Source of the DNA: an uncultured Saprospiraceae bacterium
GTDB lineage: Bacteria; Bacteroidota; Bacteroidia; Chitinophagales; Saprospiraceae
Direction: 5' to 3'
DNA length: 33,363 bases
Assembly: GCA_937927575.1 (NCBI GenBank)
Contig: CALBEE010000231.1
Location: 1 to 33,363 of the forward strand
Shown here: in pieces, positions 8,637 to 16,776 of the stretch
Layout of the letters: every line of letters starts with the position of its first letter
How positions within the stretch are numbered: position 1 is the stretch's first letter
Notes under the pieces: generated by a model
What the model was told of the DNA's origin: nothing
Databases searched by the model: none
Seen by the model: the letters and a program-made list of their open reading frames with translations, nothing else
Translations under genes and position numbers: made by a program

Positions 8637-10283
8637 ATGGCAGCAAGATTAACAGGATTTTCAAAATTACTTATCACCATTTTACTATTATGTCTGATAT
8701 TTTTTGGTGGCAGATATTTGCTTCAACAAACAGAGTTTGGTAAAAATTTAATGGAGCAAGCAGAGCAAACTGCACAAGAGCAAGAAAGAGCTGAGGAAGA
8801 AAAATCATCTAGCAGTACTGCGGATAATGGCAGCGCAAATACTGCTAGCGAAAATAAAGGGACTGCTACTACTCGTAATCCTAACGATAATACATTAAGA
8901 GTACAACTAGTGACTTGGGGTGGCTATGCTCCAGGACTTTATTTTAATGAAGGAGCGCAAGCAAATATGAGATCCAGATTTAAAAAAGAGTATGGATTTA
9001 ATGTAGATTTCAAATTAGAAAACGATCTGATCAATGCCATGAATGCGTGGATTGCTGGTGAATATGACGTATTGGTTCAGACTGCGGATGCCTTCCCTTT
9101 ATATACCGCTCCAGATGATATTAATTCATTCGGTCCTAAAGCATTCATGCAAGTGGATTGGTCAAGAGGGGGAGACGCCATCATTGCAAAAAGAGGAATC
9201 AATAATGTAAACGATCTTAAAGGAAAGACGATTGCAGTCGCTGTTCCTTCTCCAGCCCAGACATTATTAATCACTTCATTAGAGGCTGCAGGGCTCAAAT
9301 ATGGTGATGTAAAAGTGATCAAAACTGCAGACAATCTTAAGGCCGCGGAGCTATTTAGATCTGACGAAGTAGATGCTGCCGTTGTTTGGAGTCCAGATGA
9401 TATCTTAGCTACCAGAGACGTACCTGGATCAAAAATATTATTAACTACAGTTGAGCAATCAAATATTATCGCTGATATCTTTTTTGCTAAAGAATCATTT
9501 ATCAATAAGAATAGAAAGATGGTAAATGATTTTTATGAAGGTTGGATGAAAGGTCTTGCCGAAATTAATGCCAATGAAGGAAATAAAATTAAAGCTGCTA
9601 AGTACTTAGGAGAATTGAATGGAGTTTCAACTGACGATGCCTTAGGAATGATGAGTGTTGTAAAATGGACCACTCATGGTGATAATGTAAACTTCTTCGG
9701 TCTCAATAGTGATTATAAGGGTCAAAAAGGATCCGATCTTTACACTAAGATGTCGAGAAAATTTGTGGAAACCGGTGATGCAGAAAAGATCGCTCCTACA
9801 TGGAGATCTGTAATCTATACTGGAGCTGTCAGTGCTGCGCAAGATGCTCTTACTGGCGCAAGTCATGCTGCCGAAAAAAGCAAAGTATTCGAAGCGCCAA
9901 CCAAAGCAGATCGAACGGCTCCAGCTATCGCGGCTAAGCCTGTAAGTATTTCTTTTGACACAGGTGCTTCAGCATTGACCGACAATGCAAAGACGATTAT
10001 TGATATTCAATTTGCTGACGTAGCTAAATCATTTGCTAATACCAAAATTAGAGTGGAAGGTAATACGGACAATGTCGGTCAGAGAGCTATGAATCAAAAG
10101 CTATCTGAAAAAAGAGCCCAATCCGTAGCTCGCTATTTACAAGAAGCCTATGGAATGGATCCTAATAGATTTGTAATTGTCGGAAATGGTCCTGATAAAC
10201 CAACGGCAGGTTGTGAAGCCAATCAAAATGAACAATGCAAAAGAGCGAATAGAAGGACAGAATTTCAGTTAATCGCTGGGTAA
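8637..10283 (+). CDS. ABC-type substrate-binding protein fused to C-terminal OmpA peptidoglycan-binding domain
   Basis: 548 residues in four parts: an N-terminal hydrophobic anchor (about 9-30); a Glu/Gln then Ser/Asn/Thr-rich linker (about 38-80); a periplasmic binding domain of the NMT1/SsuA type (about 84-410) with TWGGYAPGLYFNEGAQANM, LKGKTIAVAVPSPAQTLL and EVDAAVVWSPDD; and an OmpA-like domain (about 440-548) with EGNTDNVGQRAMNQKLSEKR and NRRTEFQ. D478 and R493 keep the 15-residue spacing of the diaminopimelate-binding Asp271/Arg286 pair of E. coli OmpA. The anchor has no clear signal-peptidase site, so the protein may span from the inner membrane to peptidoglycan. It presumably feeds the permease/ATPase at 11106-13068. 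Substrate unknown; labels such as phosphate ABC transporter are not supported by the sequence alone. Confidence 0.85.
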   Translation: MAARLTGFSKLLITILLLCLIFFGGRYLLQQTEFGKNLMEQAEQTAQEQERAEEEKSSSSTADNGSANTASENKGTATTRNPNDNTLRVQLVTWGGYAPGLYFNEGAQANMRSRFKKEYGFNVDFKLENDLINAMNAWIAGEYDVLVQTADAFPLYTAPDDINSFGPKAFMQVDWSRGGDAIIAKRGINNVNDLKGKTIAVAVPSPAQTLLITSLEAAGLKYGDVKVIKTADNLKAAELFRSDEVDAAVVWSPDDILATRDVPGSKILLTTVEQSNIIADIFFAKESFINKNRKMVNDFYEGWMKGLAEINANEGNKIKAAKYLGELNGVSTDDALGMMSVVKWTTHGDNVNFFGLNSDYKGQKGSDLYTKMSRKFVETGDAEKIAPTWRSVIYTGAVSAAQDALTGASHAAEKSKVFEAPTKADRTAPAIAAKPVSISFDTGASALTDNAKTIIDIQFADVAKSFANTKIRVEGNTDNVGQRAMNQKLSEKRAQSVARYLQEAYGMDPNRFVIVGNGPDKPTAGCEANQNEQCKRANRRTEFQLIAG

Positions 10284-10304
10284 GATCTTTAAGAATCAAA
10301 AGCA

Positions 10305-10344
10305 AAAAAGTGCCCTTTCTATCGTTGTAGAAAGGGCACTTTTT
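10305..10344. terminator. Strong bidirectional intrinsic terminator
   Basis: A perfect 16-bp inverted repeat (10305-10320 with 10329-10344, core GTGCCCTTTCT) has an eight-base loop. It is preceded by A-runs and followed by T-runs, so it should end transcription from both sides: the binding protein gene on plus and the lipoprotein gene on minus. Confidence 0.9.
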
Positions 10345-10366
10345 ATTTTATTTCAAATGTACAATT

Positions 10367-10861
10367 TTATCTTTCTATACTCATAGTGATCATTGAGCCA
10401 CCTATTAATGTGGCCGATAGATCTAAGTCAAATTGGTTATCCCCTTTGTCGCTTACTGTCAATGTTCCAGAAATCATGTCCGCAAAAGATTGTGAAATAG
10501 GATCAACAGTTTGTACCAAAACGGATCCTGACGCATCATCATCACCCGCATCAATAAACTCTTTGATATCGTATGTGCCGCTTGCACTTATCCCTGAAGG
10601 TCTAATAAAATTTACACTAAAAGTGGTCAAAGTATTACAATCATCAGAGACCCCTGCTACTTGAAAAGAATAGGAATCGCCAAAATCAACTCCTCCTGCA
10701 GAAGTAATTGATTGGAAAGCAGATACCCTTACATCATCACCATTGATCTCCATTGTACCACTTAAAAGTGGAAAATTAGAACAATTCTCTTCCTCATCTT
10801 TTCCGCATCCACTTGTCATAAGTAGGTTGAGAGATAGACAAAAGAGTAATAATATTTTCAT
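10367..10861 (-). CDS. Putative lipoprotein of unknown function (164 aa)
   Basis: The chosen start gives MKILLLFCLSLNLLMTSGC with lipobox TSGC and a following acidic linker (KDEEEN). Two upstream in-frame ATGs (10873, 10885) would add four or eight residues. The mature part resembles small beta-barrel or lipocalin-like Bacteroidota lipoproteins: short strands, a Gly/Ser-rich 'SGTYDI' turn and 'SGTLTVSDKGDNQFDLDLSA', which recall DUF6252-like or related secreted proteins, though I cannot assign one. It is transcribed toward the binding-protein gene and ends at the shared terminator. Its position inside the ABC system may be an insertion or may be functional. Confidence 0.65.
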   Translation of the reverse strand: MKILLLFCLSLNLLMTSGCGKDEEENCSNFPLLSGTMEINGDDVRVSAFQSITSAGGVDFGDSYSFQVAGVSDDCNTLTTFSVNFIRPSGISASGTYDIKEFIDAGDDDASGSVLVQTVDPISQSFADMISGTLTVSDKGDNQFDLDLSATLIGGSMITMSIER

Positions 10862-11105
10862 CGAATATTTCATTTGATTATGCATTTAATTAAAAAATAA
10901 ATCGGAATACGAAAGATGTAATTCTAAAGTCGTACCAAAAAGATTATACAGTACTAATTTATGAAGTTTCATAAGCCTGATAGCATCAGACTTTACATCT
11001 AGACAATCAGATAATATAGCAGATCCATGATAGCTTATTTTGATTAATTATCTATATTCACTTTGTGGACTTATCAATGACTAATCAAGATAAATACGAC
11101 TCTAA

Positions 11106-12257
11106 ATGTTCAAAGATCTATTCCAATTAAGGAAAACGCTTGACAAAAAAACGAGCACTATTCTGGCAATCGGTGGCGTATTGTTCCTTTTGGCGATATG
11201 GATATTACTTTCAACACCATTTCTTGACAATCCAGATTATATGGATCAAGCTGCTATAGAAGCAGCCATTAAAAGTGGAGAAATGGAAAACACGCCTACT
11301 AATAATCCAGAGAAAGTGGCCATAGTCCCAAGATCAAGTCTACCCCATCCTACACGAGTATTTACTGCATATGGTGATTTATACAGAGATAACGATCTGA
11401 TTCAAAACGCTGCAAAATCAATAGGTCTCAATATAGGGGGATATATCAAAGCAATTCTTTGGTCTATGCCTCTTGGATTTATCATAGGGCTCATACCGCT
11501 CTTTAGAGGTTCGTTTCAAAAAATAGTGAATGCCATACGATTTATTCCCTTAACTGCAGTGACTGTATTATTCATTGTATGGTTTGGAATTGGTATACCG
11601 ATGAAGGTGAATTTCCTAGCTTTTGGTATTATGATCTACCTGCTACCTGTCATCGTACAGCGTATTGATGAAGTGAATGATGTGTATCTCAAAACAGTGT
11701 ACACCTTGGGAGCTAATGCTTGGCAAACGGTAAGAACGGTGTATATTCCTTCTGTACTATCTAGACTATCTGATGATATCAGGATACTCACAGCTATATC
11801 ATGGACTTATATTATAGTAGCAGAAACCAGTGGTGATCAAGGAGGGCTCGGTTCATTAATTTATAAAGCTGCACAGAGAATGGGTCGTATAGATAAGACC
11901 TTTGCGATATTAATTCTTATCATATTAATTGGTGTATTCCAGGACCGAATTTTTGGTTATCTGGATCGTAGATTTTTTCCACATAAATATCAGAATAAAA
12001 AGTCTCATCAAAAAGTAAACCACTTAAAAGAAGAGAGTGTATTCGATACAATAGTTGACTTTGCGATTAACATTTTAGGTTGGATATTCCTATTGATCTA
12101 TCTGATATTAGCTGTTAATGAGTTTACAGGATTTCTTGGTGGGAAACTATTAAGCACCTTATTTGGGGATACGGTATGGGCAATTCATACTGTGTTTTTA
12201 GCGATCATCGCAGGTAAGGTGTATAGAATATTTAATGCTCAAAAAAGCAAGTCTTAA
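11106..12257 (+). CDS. ABC transporter permease (nitrate/sulfonate/taurine type) with extra C-terminal membrane segments
   Basis: 383 residues, longer than the usual 250-280 of SsuC/TauC-like permeases. After a first transmembrane segment (about 19-37) and a periplasmic stretch with a 'PHPTRVFTAYGDLYRDNDLI' part, the binding-protein-dependent transport domain spans about 115-290. Its EAA-type loop is VYTLGANAWQTVRTVYIPSV (the position that contacts the ATPase), followed by ISWTYIIVAETSGDQGGLGS. The extra C-terminal part (about 310-383) has two more hydrophobic segments (about 315-338 and 352-372). The gene runs directly into the ATPase gene. It lies 823 bases after the binding-protein gene, across the lipoprotein gene on the other strand, so it has its own promoter. 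Confidence 0.88.
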   Translation: MFKDLFQLRKTLDKKTSTILAIGGVLFLLAIWILLSTPFLDNPDYMDQAAIEAAIKSGEMENTPTNNPEKVAIVPRSSLPHPTRVFTAYGDLYRDNDLIQNAAKSIGLNIGGYIKAILWSMPLGFIIGLIPLFRGSFQKIVNAIRFIPLTAVTVLFIVWFGIGIPMKVNFLAFGIMIYLLPVIVQRIDEVNDVYLKTVYTLGANAWQTVRTVYIPSVLSRLSDDIRILTAISWTYIIVAETSGDQGGLGSLIYKAAQRMGRIDKTFAILILIILIGVFQDRIFGYLDRRFFPHKYQNKKSHQKVNHLKEESVFDTIVDFAINILGWIFLLIYLILAVNEFTGFLGGKLLSTLFGDTVWAIHTVFLAIIAGKVYRIFNAQKSKS

Positions 12258-12258
12258 G

Positions 12259-13068
12259 ATGGCACAATACAACAATACCGACAATCCAGCTTTTGAAAAT
12301 ATCATTGAGCTAAAGAATATTAGTCAATCCTATGATGGTGGTCAAAATTGGATTATTGAAGATCTAAGTCTTAATATCGAAGACAAACCTGGTCAAGGAC
12401 AATTCGCTTGTATACTAGGAATGTCTGGAAGTGGAAAATCTACTTTACTGCGGTATATCGCAGGACTACAAGAACCCACCAAAGGAGAAGTGTTGATCAA
12501 AGGAAAACCTGTGTCTGATGACAATCGAGTTAGTATGGTATTCCAGCAATATAGCTCATTACCTTGGATGACGGTATTAGATAATGTCGGACTAGCCTTA
12601 CGATTTAAAGGGATAAGTAAAAAAGATAGAGATCTAAAGGCCATGGAAATACTTGAATTAGTAGGTCTCGCAGGGCATGAGAAAAAATTTGCTCAATACC
12701 CTACTCTATCCGGTGGTCAATTACAAAGAGTTGCTATAGCTAGATCCTTATTGGCTAATCCTGACATACTTTTAATGGATGAACCTTTTGGAGCTTTAGA
12801 TATTAGAACGAGAATACAGATGCAAGATTTACTTTCTGAGATTTGGGAGAAGTTTCACTCTACTATCTTATTTGTAACTCACGATATTTCGGAAGCAGTC
12901 TATCTCGGAGATGATATATACATTCTCAAAGCACAACCTTCGAAAATCGTTGAAAAAATAGAAATAGATCTGCCTTTGAAGCGTAATCGTGAAACAAAGA
13001 GAGATCCAAGATATACCCAAATCGTACATCATGTGGAGGATACGATGATTAAGGTAAGTGGAATGTAA
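12259..13068 (+). CDS. ABC transporter ATP-binding protein (nitrate/sulfonate/taurine type)
   Basis: 269 residues from the ATG that starts one base after the permease stop; an ATG at 12235 inside the permease gene would add eight residues. Walker A is GMSGSGKST (about 54-62, Lys60), the signature is LSGGQLQRVAIARSLL (Gln154), Walker B is ILLMDEPFGALD (Asp174, Glu175), and the switch His is in FVTHDIS (His208). FQQYSSLPWMTVLDNV is typical of SsuB/TauB/NrtD-like ATPases, which pair with the permease class encoded just before. All catalytic motifs look intact. The adjacent genes encode a permease and binding protein, so it most likely powers that transporter. Confidence 0.92.
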   Translation: MAQYNNTDNPAFENIIELKNISQSYDGGQNWIIEDLSLNIEDKPGQGQFACILGMSGSGKSTLLRYIAGLQEPTKGEVLIKGKPVSDDNRVSMVFQQYSSLPWMTVLDNVGLALRFKGISKKDRDLKAMEILELVGLAGHEKKFAQYPTLSGGQLQRVAIARSLLANPDILLMDEPFGALDIRTRIQMQDLLSEIWEKFHSTILFVTHDISEAVYLGDDIYILKAQPSKIVEKIEIDLPLKRNRETKRDPRYTQIVHHVEDTMIKVSGM

Positions 13069-13097
13069 TTCAGTGGACCGTCATTAATTTAGGGTAC

Positions 13098-13706
13098 TTA
13101 TTTGATTAGGCAACTTAATAATTCTTTTCCTTCAATACTTCCTTCTAAAGTATCACCAATTTTTACTGGGCCTACGCCAGCAGGTGTACCTGTATATATT
13201 AAATCTCCAACATGCAATTTAAAATATTGCGATACATAACAAATGATATACTCAAAATCAAAAATGAGATCTTTAGTATTACCATCTTGAACTACTTCTC
13301 CATTCAGTTTGGTTTGAAATTTTAGGTTTTTCGTATTCAATCCTTCCAAGGGGATAAACTTGCTGAGTGCAGCAGATTTATCAAACGCCTTTGCTATTTC
13401 CCATGGATGCCCTTTTTCTTTGCACTGCTTTTGAACATCCCTCGCAGTAAAGTCGATACCGTATGCAATCTTATCATAATACCCTGCGGCGAAATCTGGT
13501 TGTACATGTCTACCATTTTTGCAGATATGAAGTACTATTTCACCTTCATAATGTAAGTCATCGGTAAAATCAGGTATATACATTGGATCATTATTGATCA
13601 ACAAAGCCGTGCTAGGTTTCATGAATACTAGAGGCTTTTTGGGCACTGGATTATCTAATTCCTTGGCGTGATCGACATAATTCCGACCGATACAAATAAT
13701 TTTCAT
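13098..13706 (-). CDS. Fumarylacetoacetate hydrolase (FAH) family protein
   Basis: 202 residues, the single-domain length of FAHD1-like or 2-keto-4-pentenoate hydratase-related proteins. The N-terminus MKIICIGRNYVDHAKELDNP is typical, as is KPLVFMKPSTALL, then LHYEGEIVLHICKN, which carries the Glu residues of the Mg site, and DFTARDVQKQCKEKGHPWE with the Asp and Lys residues. GDLIYTGTPAGVGPVKIGD lies near the C-terminus. Likely activity is C-C bond hydrolysis or decarboxylation of a small 2-oxo acid (acylpyruvate or oxaloacetate type). It is convergent with the ATPase gene, with 29 bases between them and no hairpin. Confidence 0.88.
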   Translation of the reverse strand: MKIICIGRNYVDHAKELDNPVPKKPLVFMKPSTALLINNDPMYIPDFTDDLHYEGEIVLHICKNGRHVQPDFAAGYYDKIAYGIDFTARDVQKQCKEKGHPWEIAKAFDKSAALSKFIPLEGLNTKNLKFQTKLNGEVVQDGNTKDLIFDFEYIICYVSQYFKLHVGDLIYTGTPAGVGPVKIGDTLEGSIEGKELLSCLIK

Positions 13707-13780
13707 AGAGCGAATATATTAAGTCTTGAAATTACGTAAATCTAGATGGACATAGAAGTCGTATGTTTCAATTCTGTAAC

Positions 13781-13815
13781 AAAAAAGCGGTTACCGAAAG
13801 TATCGATAACCGCTT
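13781..13815 (-). terminator. Intrinsic terminator downstream of rplY
   Basis: A 9-bp stem (AAGCGGTTA at 13785-13793 with TAACCGCTT at 13807-13815), extended by a further CGA/TCG pairing inside the loop, is followed on the minus strand by a run of six T. It lies 24 bases after the rplY stop codon, so it ends the prs-rplY transcript. Confidence 0.85.
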
Positions 13816-13838
13816 GATATGTTCTAGGATAAAGTATC

Positions 13839-14450
13839 TTATTCTGCTGTTGCTTCTGCGTCAGCATTACCCTCTTTTTCAGCTTCTGTTGCTGCTGATT
13901 TAAGAGCTCTTGGTACTTCTACATTAGCTACTGGTGCAGCTGCTACTGACATTACCTCTATATTTTCTGGTACGTTTAGATCTCTTACTCTAATCGCAGC
14001 TCCAAGTTCTAATCCAGAGATATCTAATTCTAAGTGATCTACGATATTTTCAGGAGTACACTTAATCTTGATCGTTCTCATTTGAGTCATCAAAGTTCCC
14101 CCTACTTTTACACCTGGAGACTCTCCAACATACTTCACTGGTACTTTTACTTTTACTGGCTGGCCTTCGATTAGTTCAAGAAAATCAATATGCTTGATTT
14201 GATCAGTAATAGGATCAAACTGAATATCTTTCACAAAGCACTTATGCATAGACCCATCTATATTTAGCTCTGCTAACTTGAAATCAGGAGTATAGATAAG
14301 ATCTCTTACTGCCATTGGCTTTACTGAGAGATTAGTATTAGTACCACTTCCGTATAATACTGCAGGTACATTTCCTTCTTTTCTCAAAGCCTTCATTGCT
14401 TTTTTACCCGTTCCTTCTCTCTTACTTGCTTCTACTGATAAATATTCCAT
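13839..14450 (-). CDS. rplY: 50S ribosomal protein L25/general stress protein Ctc
   Basis: 203 residues, the long Ctc/TL5 form rather than the ~94-aa L25 of E. coli. The N-terminal 5S rRNA-binding domain begins with SVEASKREGTGKKAMKALRK and has GNVPAVLYGSG; the TL5 domain includes KIKHIDFLELIEGQPV-like strands and VKVPVKYVGESPGVKVGG. The C-terminal tail is Ala/Glu-rich. It binds 5S rRNA in the large ribosomal subunit. Together with prs just upstream it forms the conserved prs-rplY gene pair. The terminator at 13781-13815 follows. Confidence 0.95.
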   Translation of the reverse strand: MEYLSVEASKREGTGKKAMKALRKEGNVPAVLYGSGTNTNLSVKPMAVRDLIYTPDFKLAELNIDGSMHKCFVKDIQFDPITDQIKHIDFLELIEGQPVKVKVPVKYVGESPGVKVGGTLMTQMRTIKIKCTPENIVDHLELDISGLELGAAIRVRDLNVPENIEVMSVAAAPVANVEVPRALKSAATEAEKEGNADAEATAE

Positions 14451-14578
14451 TGTTCTTTTAATTTTTGTTGAGCCCTGTGATTTGTTATCATTAATTTTTC
14501 ACGGTTTAATCAGCTATCGGACTCGTTAAGCCTTTCATTTATCCATGACGCCTTTGACTCGTTTTTCAAAAGCGAGTG

Positions 14579-14586
14579 CAAAGATA
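14579..14586 (-). promoter_or_regulatory. Candidate -7 element of an internal rplY promoter
   Basis: Minus-strand TATCTTTG matches TAnnTTTG exactly, about 129 bases before the rplY start codon. It would give a leader of roughly 120 bases that contains an imperfect hairpin (ACTCG ... CGAGT with A/T pairs inside, 14556-14577). No good -33 box is seen. Confidence 0.4.
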
Positions 14587-14614
14587 ATATTTTCTTCGAA
14601 ATAATGGGCTTGTA

Positions 14615-15547
14615 CTACTTTTCTACAAATAAGGCCGCTATAGACTTGTATTCATGCGTATTCCTAATCGCTCTTGCAAATAGCTTACTACATGATAAGA
14701 CCTTTATTTTGTCCGATTCTTGTTTCAATGGAATAGTATCTGTCACTATTAATTCAGTGAGATTACTATTATTGATATTATCATAAGCATTACCGCTTAA
14801 AACCGCGTGTGTACACATTGCTCTTACACTCTTCGCTCCCTTTTCGAGCAGTGCATCAGCCGCTTTGCACATCGTACCTGCGGTATCTACCATATCATCA
14901 ATCATAATCACATCCGCGCCTTCGACTTCACCGATTACTGTGATGGCACTGACTTCGTTAGCTTTCCTTCGCTCTTTATCACAGATTACGAGATCTCTTT
15001 CGAAGTACTTCGCAAATGATCTTGCTCGTTTGACACCGCCTACATCTGGAGAGGCAAAAGTTACATTACTTAGATCTTGAGATTCTAGATAAGGCATAAA
15101 AATCGCCTCTCCTTTGAGATGATCTACTGGTATATCAAAGAATCCTTGGATCTGATCCGCATGAAAGTCCATAGTCATCACTCTCGTAGCTCCAGCAGCT
15201 TCTATCAAATTGGCCATTAATTTTGCTGAAATAGGCACTCTAGGTTTGTCTTTACGATCTTGTCTAGCATATCCAAAATAAGGGATAACTGCCGTAATAT
15301 ACTCCGCTGAGGCACGCTTTGCGCTATCTATCATCAATAGTAGCTCTATCAGATTTTCTGAAGGTGCAAAAGTAGATGAGATAAAGAACACATAAGCGCC
15401 ACGCACTGATTCATTGATTACGACTTGCATTTCTCCGTCGCTAAAAGTCTTTACTTCTCTATCACCCAGAGAATACCCATAATAATCTGAAATTTTGTCG
15501 GCAAGAGCAGTAGATGCTGATCCTGCGAATAATTTTACGTCAGCCAT
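14615..15547 (-). CDS. prs: Ribose-phosphate pyrophosphokinase (PRPP synthetase)
   Basis: 310 residues, the standard length. Visible motifs are KLFAGSAS at the N-terminus, GDREVKTFSDGEMQV (substrate loop), YFGYARQDRKDKPRVPISAK (catalytic flexible loop), TMDFHADQIQGFFDIPVDHL (His and ATP region), and DVMIIDDMVDTAGTMCKAAD (PRPP-binding motif at about 210-229). It makes PRPP from ribose 5-phosphate and ATP in the cytosol for nucleotide, His and Trp synthesis. The rplY gene follows on the same strand after 164 bases. Confidence 0.96.
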   Translation of the reverse strand: MADVKLFAGSASTALADKISDYYGYSLGDREVKTFSDGEMQVVINESVRGAYVFFISSTFAPSENLIELLLMIDSAKRASAEYITAVIPYFGYARQDRKDKPRVPISAKLMANLIEAAGATRVMTMDFHADQIQGFFDIPVDHLKGEAIFMPYLESQDLSNVTFASPDVGGVKRARSFAKYFERDLVICDKERRKANEVSAITVIGEVEGADVIMIDDMVDTAGTMCKAADALLEKGAKSVRAMCTHAVLSGNAYDNINNSNLTELIVTDTIPLKQESDKIKVLSCSKLFARAIRNTHEYKSIAALFVEK

Positions 15548-15677
15548 GATGTAAGTTAGTTTTGTTGTTTTCTGCTCTTTTCGAGCTTTGGTTACAAAAT
15601 GCGAATTTACTAATTATTGATACTCTGATCACGTCTAGGTCATATAGAACTCCACAAGTTATGAACATTGACAATTC

Positions 15678-15708
15678 ATTGTTTCTAAGTTTAGAGCGAT
15701 TACCTTTG
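15678..15708 (+). promoter_or_regulatory. Candidate Bacteroidota promoter for the EamA transporter gene
   Basis: TACCTTTG at 15701-15708 matches TAnnTTTG exactly. ATTG at 15678-15681 is 19 bases upstream in the position of the -33 TTTG. Transcription would start about ten bases before the ATG at 15725. Confidence 0.5.
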
Positions 15709-15724
15709 CAACTAATAGATTCAT

Positions 15725-16618
15725 ATGACCCAAACACCTCAAAAAGCCTCTCCGCTCAAAGCATATAGCATCCTTATATTCCTTAGTTTGGTTTGGGGAA
15801 GCTCGTTTATATTGATCAAAAAAGCATTAATTGCTTTCGATCCTATCGAAGTGGCTTGCTTGAGGATTTCGATTTCTTCAATAGCATTTATCCCTTTTCT
15901 ACTTTGGCAATTTAAAAATGTAGATTGGAAGCATTGGAAATTCTTCTTATTGGTAGGATTAACAGGAAGTGGTATACCTGCATTTATGTATGCGATAGCG
16001 CAAACGCAGATTAGCTCAACGATGAGTGGAGTATTAAATTCGTTGACTCCTATATTTACATTAATAGTAAGCATCCTCATCTACAAAAACCCTTTTAACC
16101 TCAATAAAGTACAAGGAGTAATCTTAGGATTTATCGGAGCTGCCATGCTATTTATACTTGGCGATAGTGGGGATTCTGGAAATAACCAATGGTATGGACT
16201 CTTCGTAGTATTAGGTACTTTTTGTTACGGTTTTAGTTCCAATATTGTACAACATAATCTGAAGGGAATCAGATCATTAATCATCTCAGCAGCCTCCTTT
16301 TGTATGATTGGTCCTCCTGCGTTTGCCTACCTTCTTTCGACAGACGTCCTTGTAGATATTACCAGCCATGAGTATGGCTACCATTCATTAGGTGCTATAT
16401 TTTTCTTAGCATTAGCCGGTACTGTAATGGCATCCATCCTATTTTATTATTTAGTACAAATCACAGATGCCGTATTTAGCAGTACAGTAGCTTTCATAAT
16501 GCCGATAGTTGCCATTTTATGGGGAATATTTGATGGGGAAATCTTTTTGATTACCGACTTAATAGGAATGATACTTATATTAGGAGGTGTGTATATGATT
16601 AAGAAGAAGAAGGCTTAG
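15725..16618 (+). CDS. EamA/DMT family transporter
   Basis: 297 residues with about ten hydrophobic segments arranged as two EamA repeats, the standard for the drug/metabolite transporter superfamily. LSLVWGSSFILIKKAL is the usual start of repeat one ('lvWGssfvaiK'), and SSTMSGVLNSLTPIFTLIV the end of repeat one; repeat two ends with AFIMPIVAILWGIFDGE. The substrate of such exporters (amino acids, nucleosides or other small molecules) cannot be read from sequence. The gene is divergent from prs, with 177 bases in between. Confidence 0.92.
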   Translation: MTQTPQKASPLKAYSILIFLSLVWGSSFILIKKALIAFDPIEVACLRISISSIAFIPFLLWQFKNVDWKHWKFFLLVGLTGSGIPAFMYAIAQTQISSTMSGVLNSLTPIFTLIVSILIYKNPFNLNKVQGVILGFIGAAMLFILGDSGDSGNNQWYGLFVVLGTFCYGFSSNIVQHNLKGIRSLIISAASFCMIGPPAFAYLLSTDVLVDITSHEYGYHSLGAIFFLALAGTVMASILFYYLVQITDAVFSSTVAFIMPIVAILWGIFDGEIFLITDLIGMILILGGVYMIKKKKA

Positions 16619-16627
16619 ACTATCAGA

Positions 16628-16776
16628 ATCAAGACTTTTAGAAGTAAGAATGAGAGAAGTGCGTAACGTGATTTGCCATCTAGTATGACATTTAAGAAAC
16701 AAAAAAAATGCCTAGAATTCTTGCTTTTTGATTCTTGAACTATAATCTTAGTCTTGATCTTAAACTTAAACTTGAT
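16628..16776. repeat. Intergenic element with inverted repeats and NNNCTT hexamers
   Basis: ATCAAGACT (16628-16636) reappears inverted as AGTCTTGAT (16750-16758), and AGAATCAA/TTGATTCT form another inverted pair. The right part (16744-16773) reads as five hexamers: AATCTT, AGTCTT, GATCTT, AAACTT, AAACTT. The element ends just before the ATG of the SET-domain gene and resembles 5193-5219. Confidence 0.5.

Noticed and set aside
15540..15768. Short open frames between prs and the EamA gene
   Set aside because: They lie over the divergent promoter region with its exact TACCTTTG and have no coding character.
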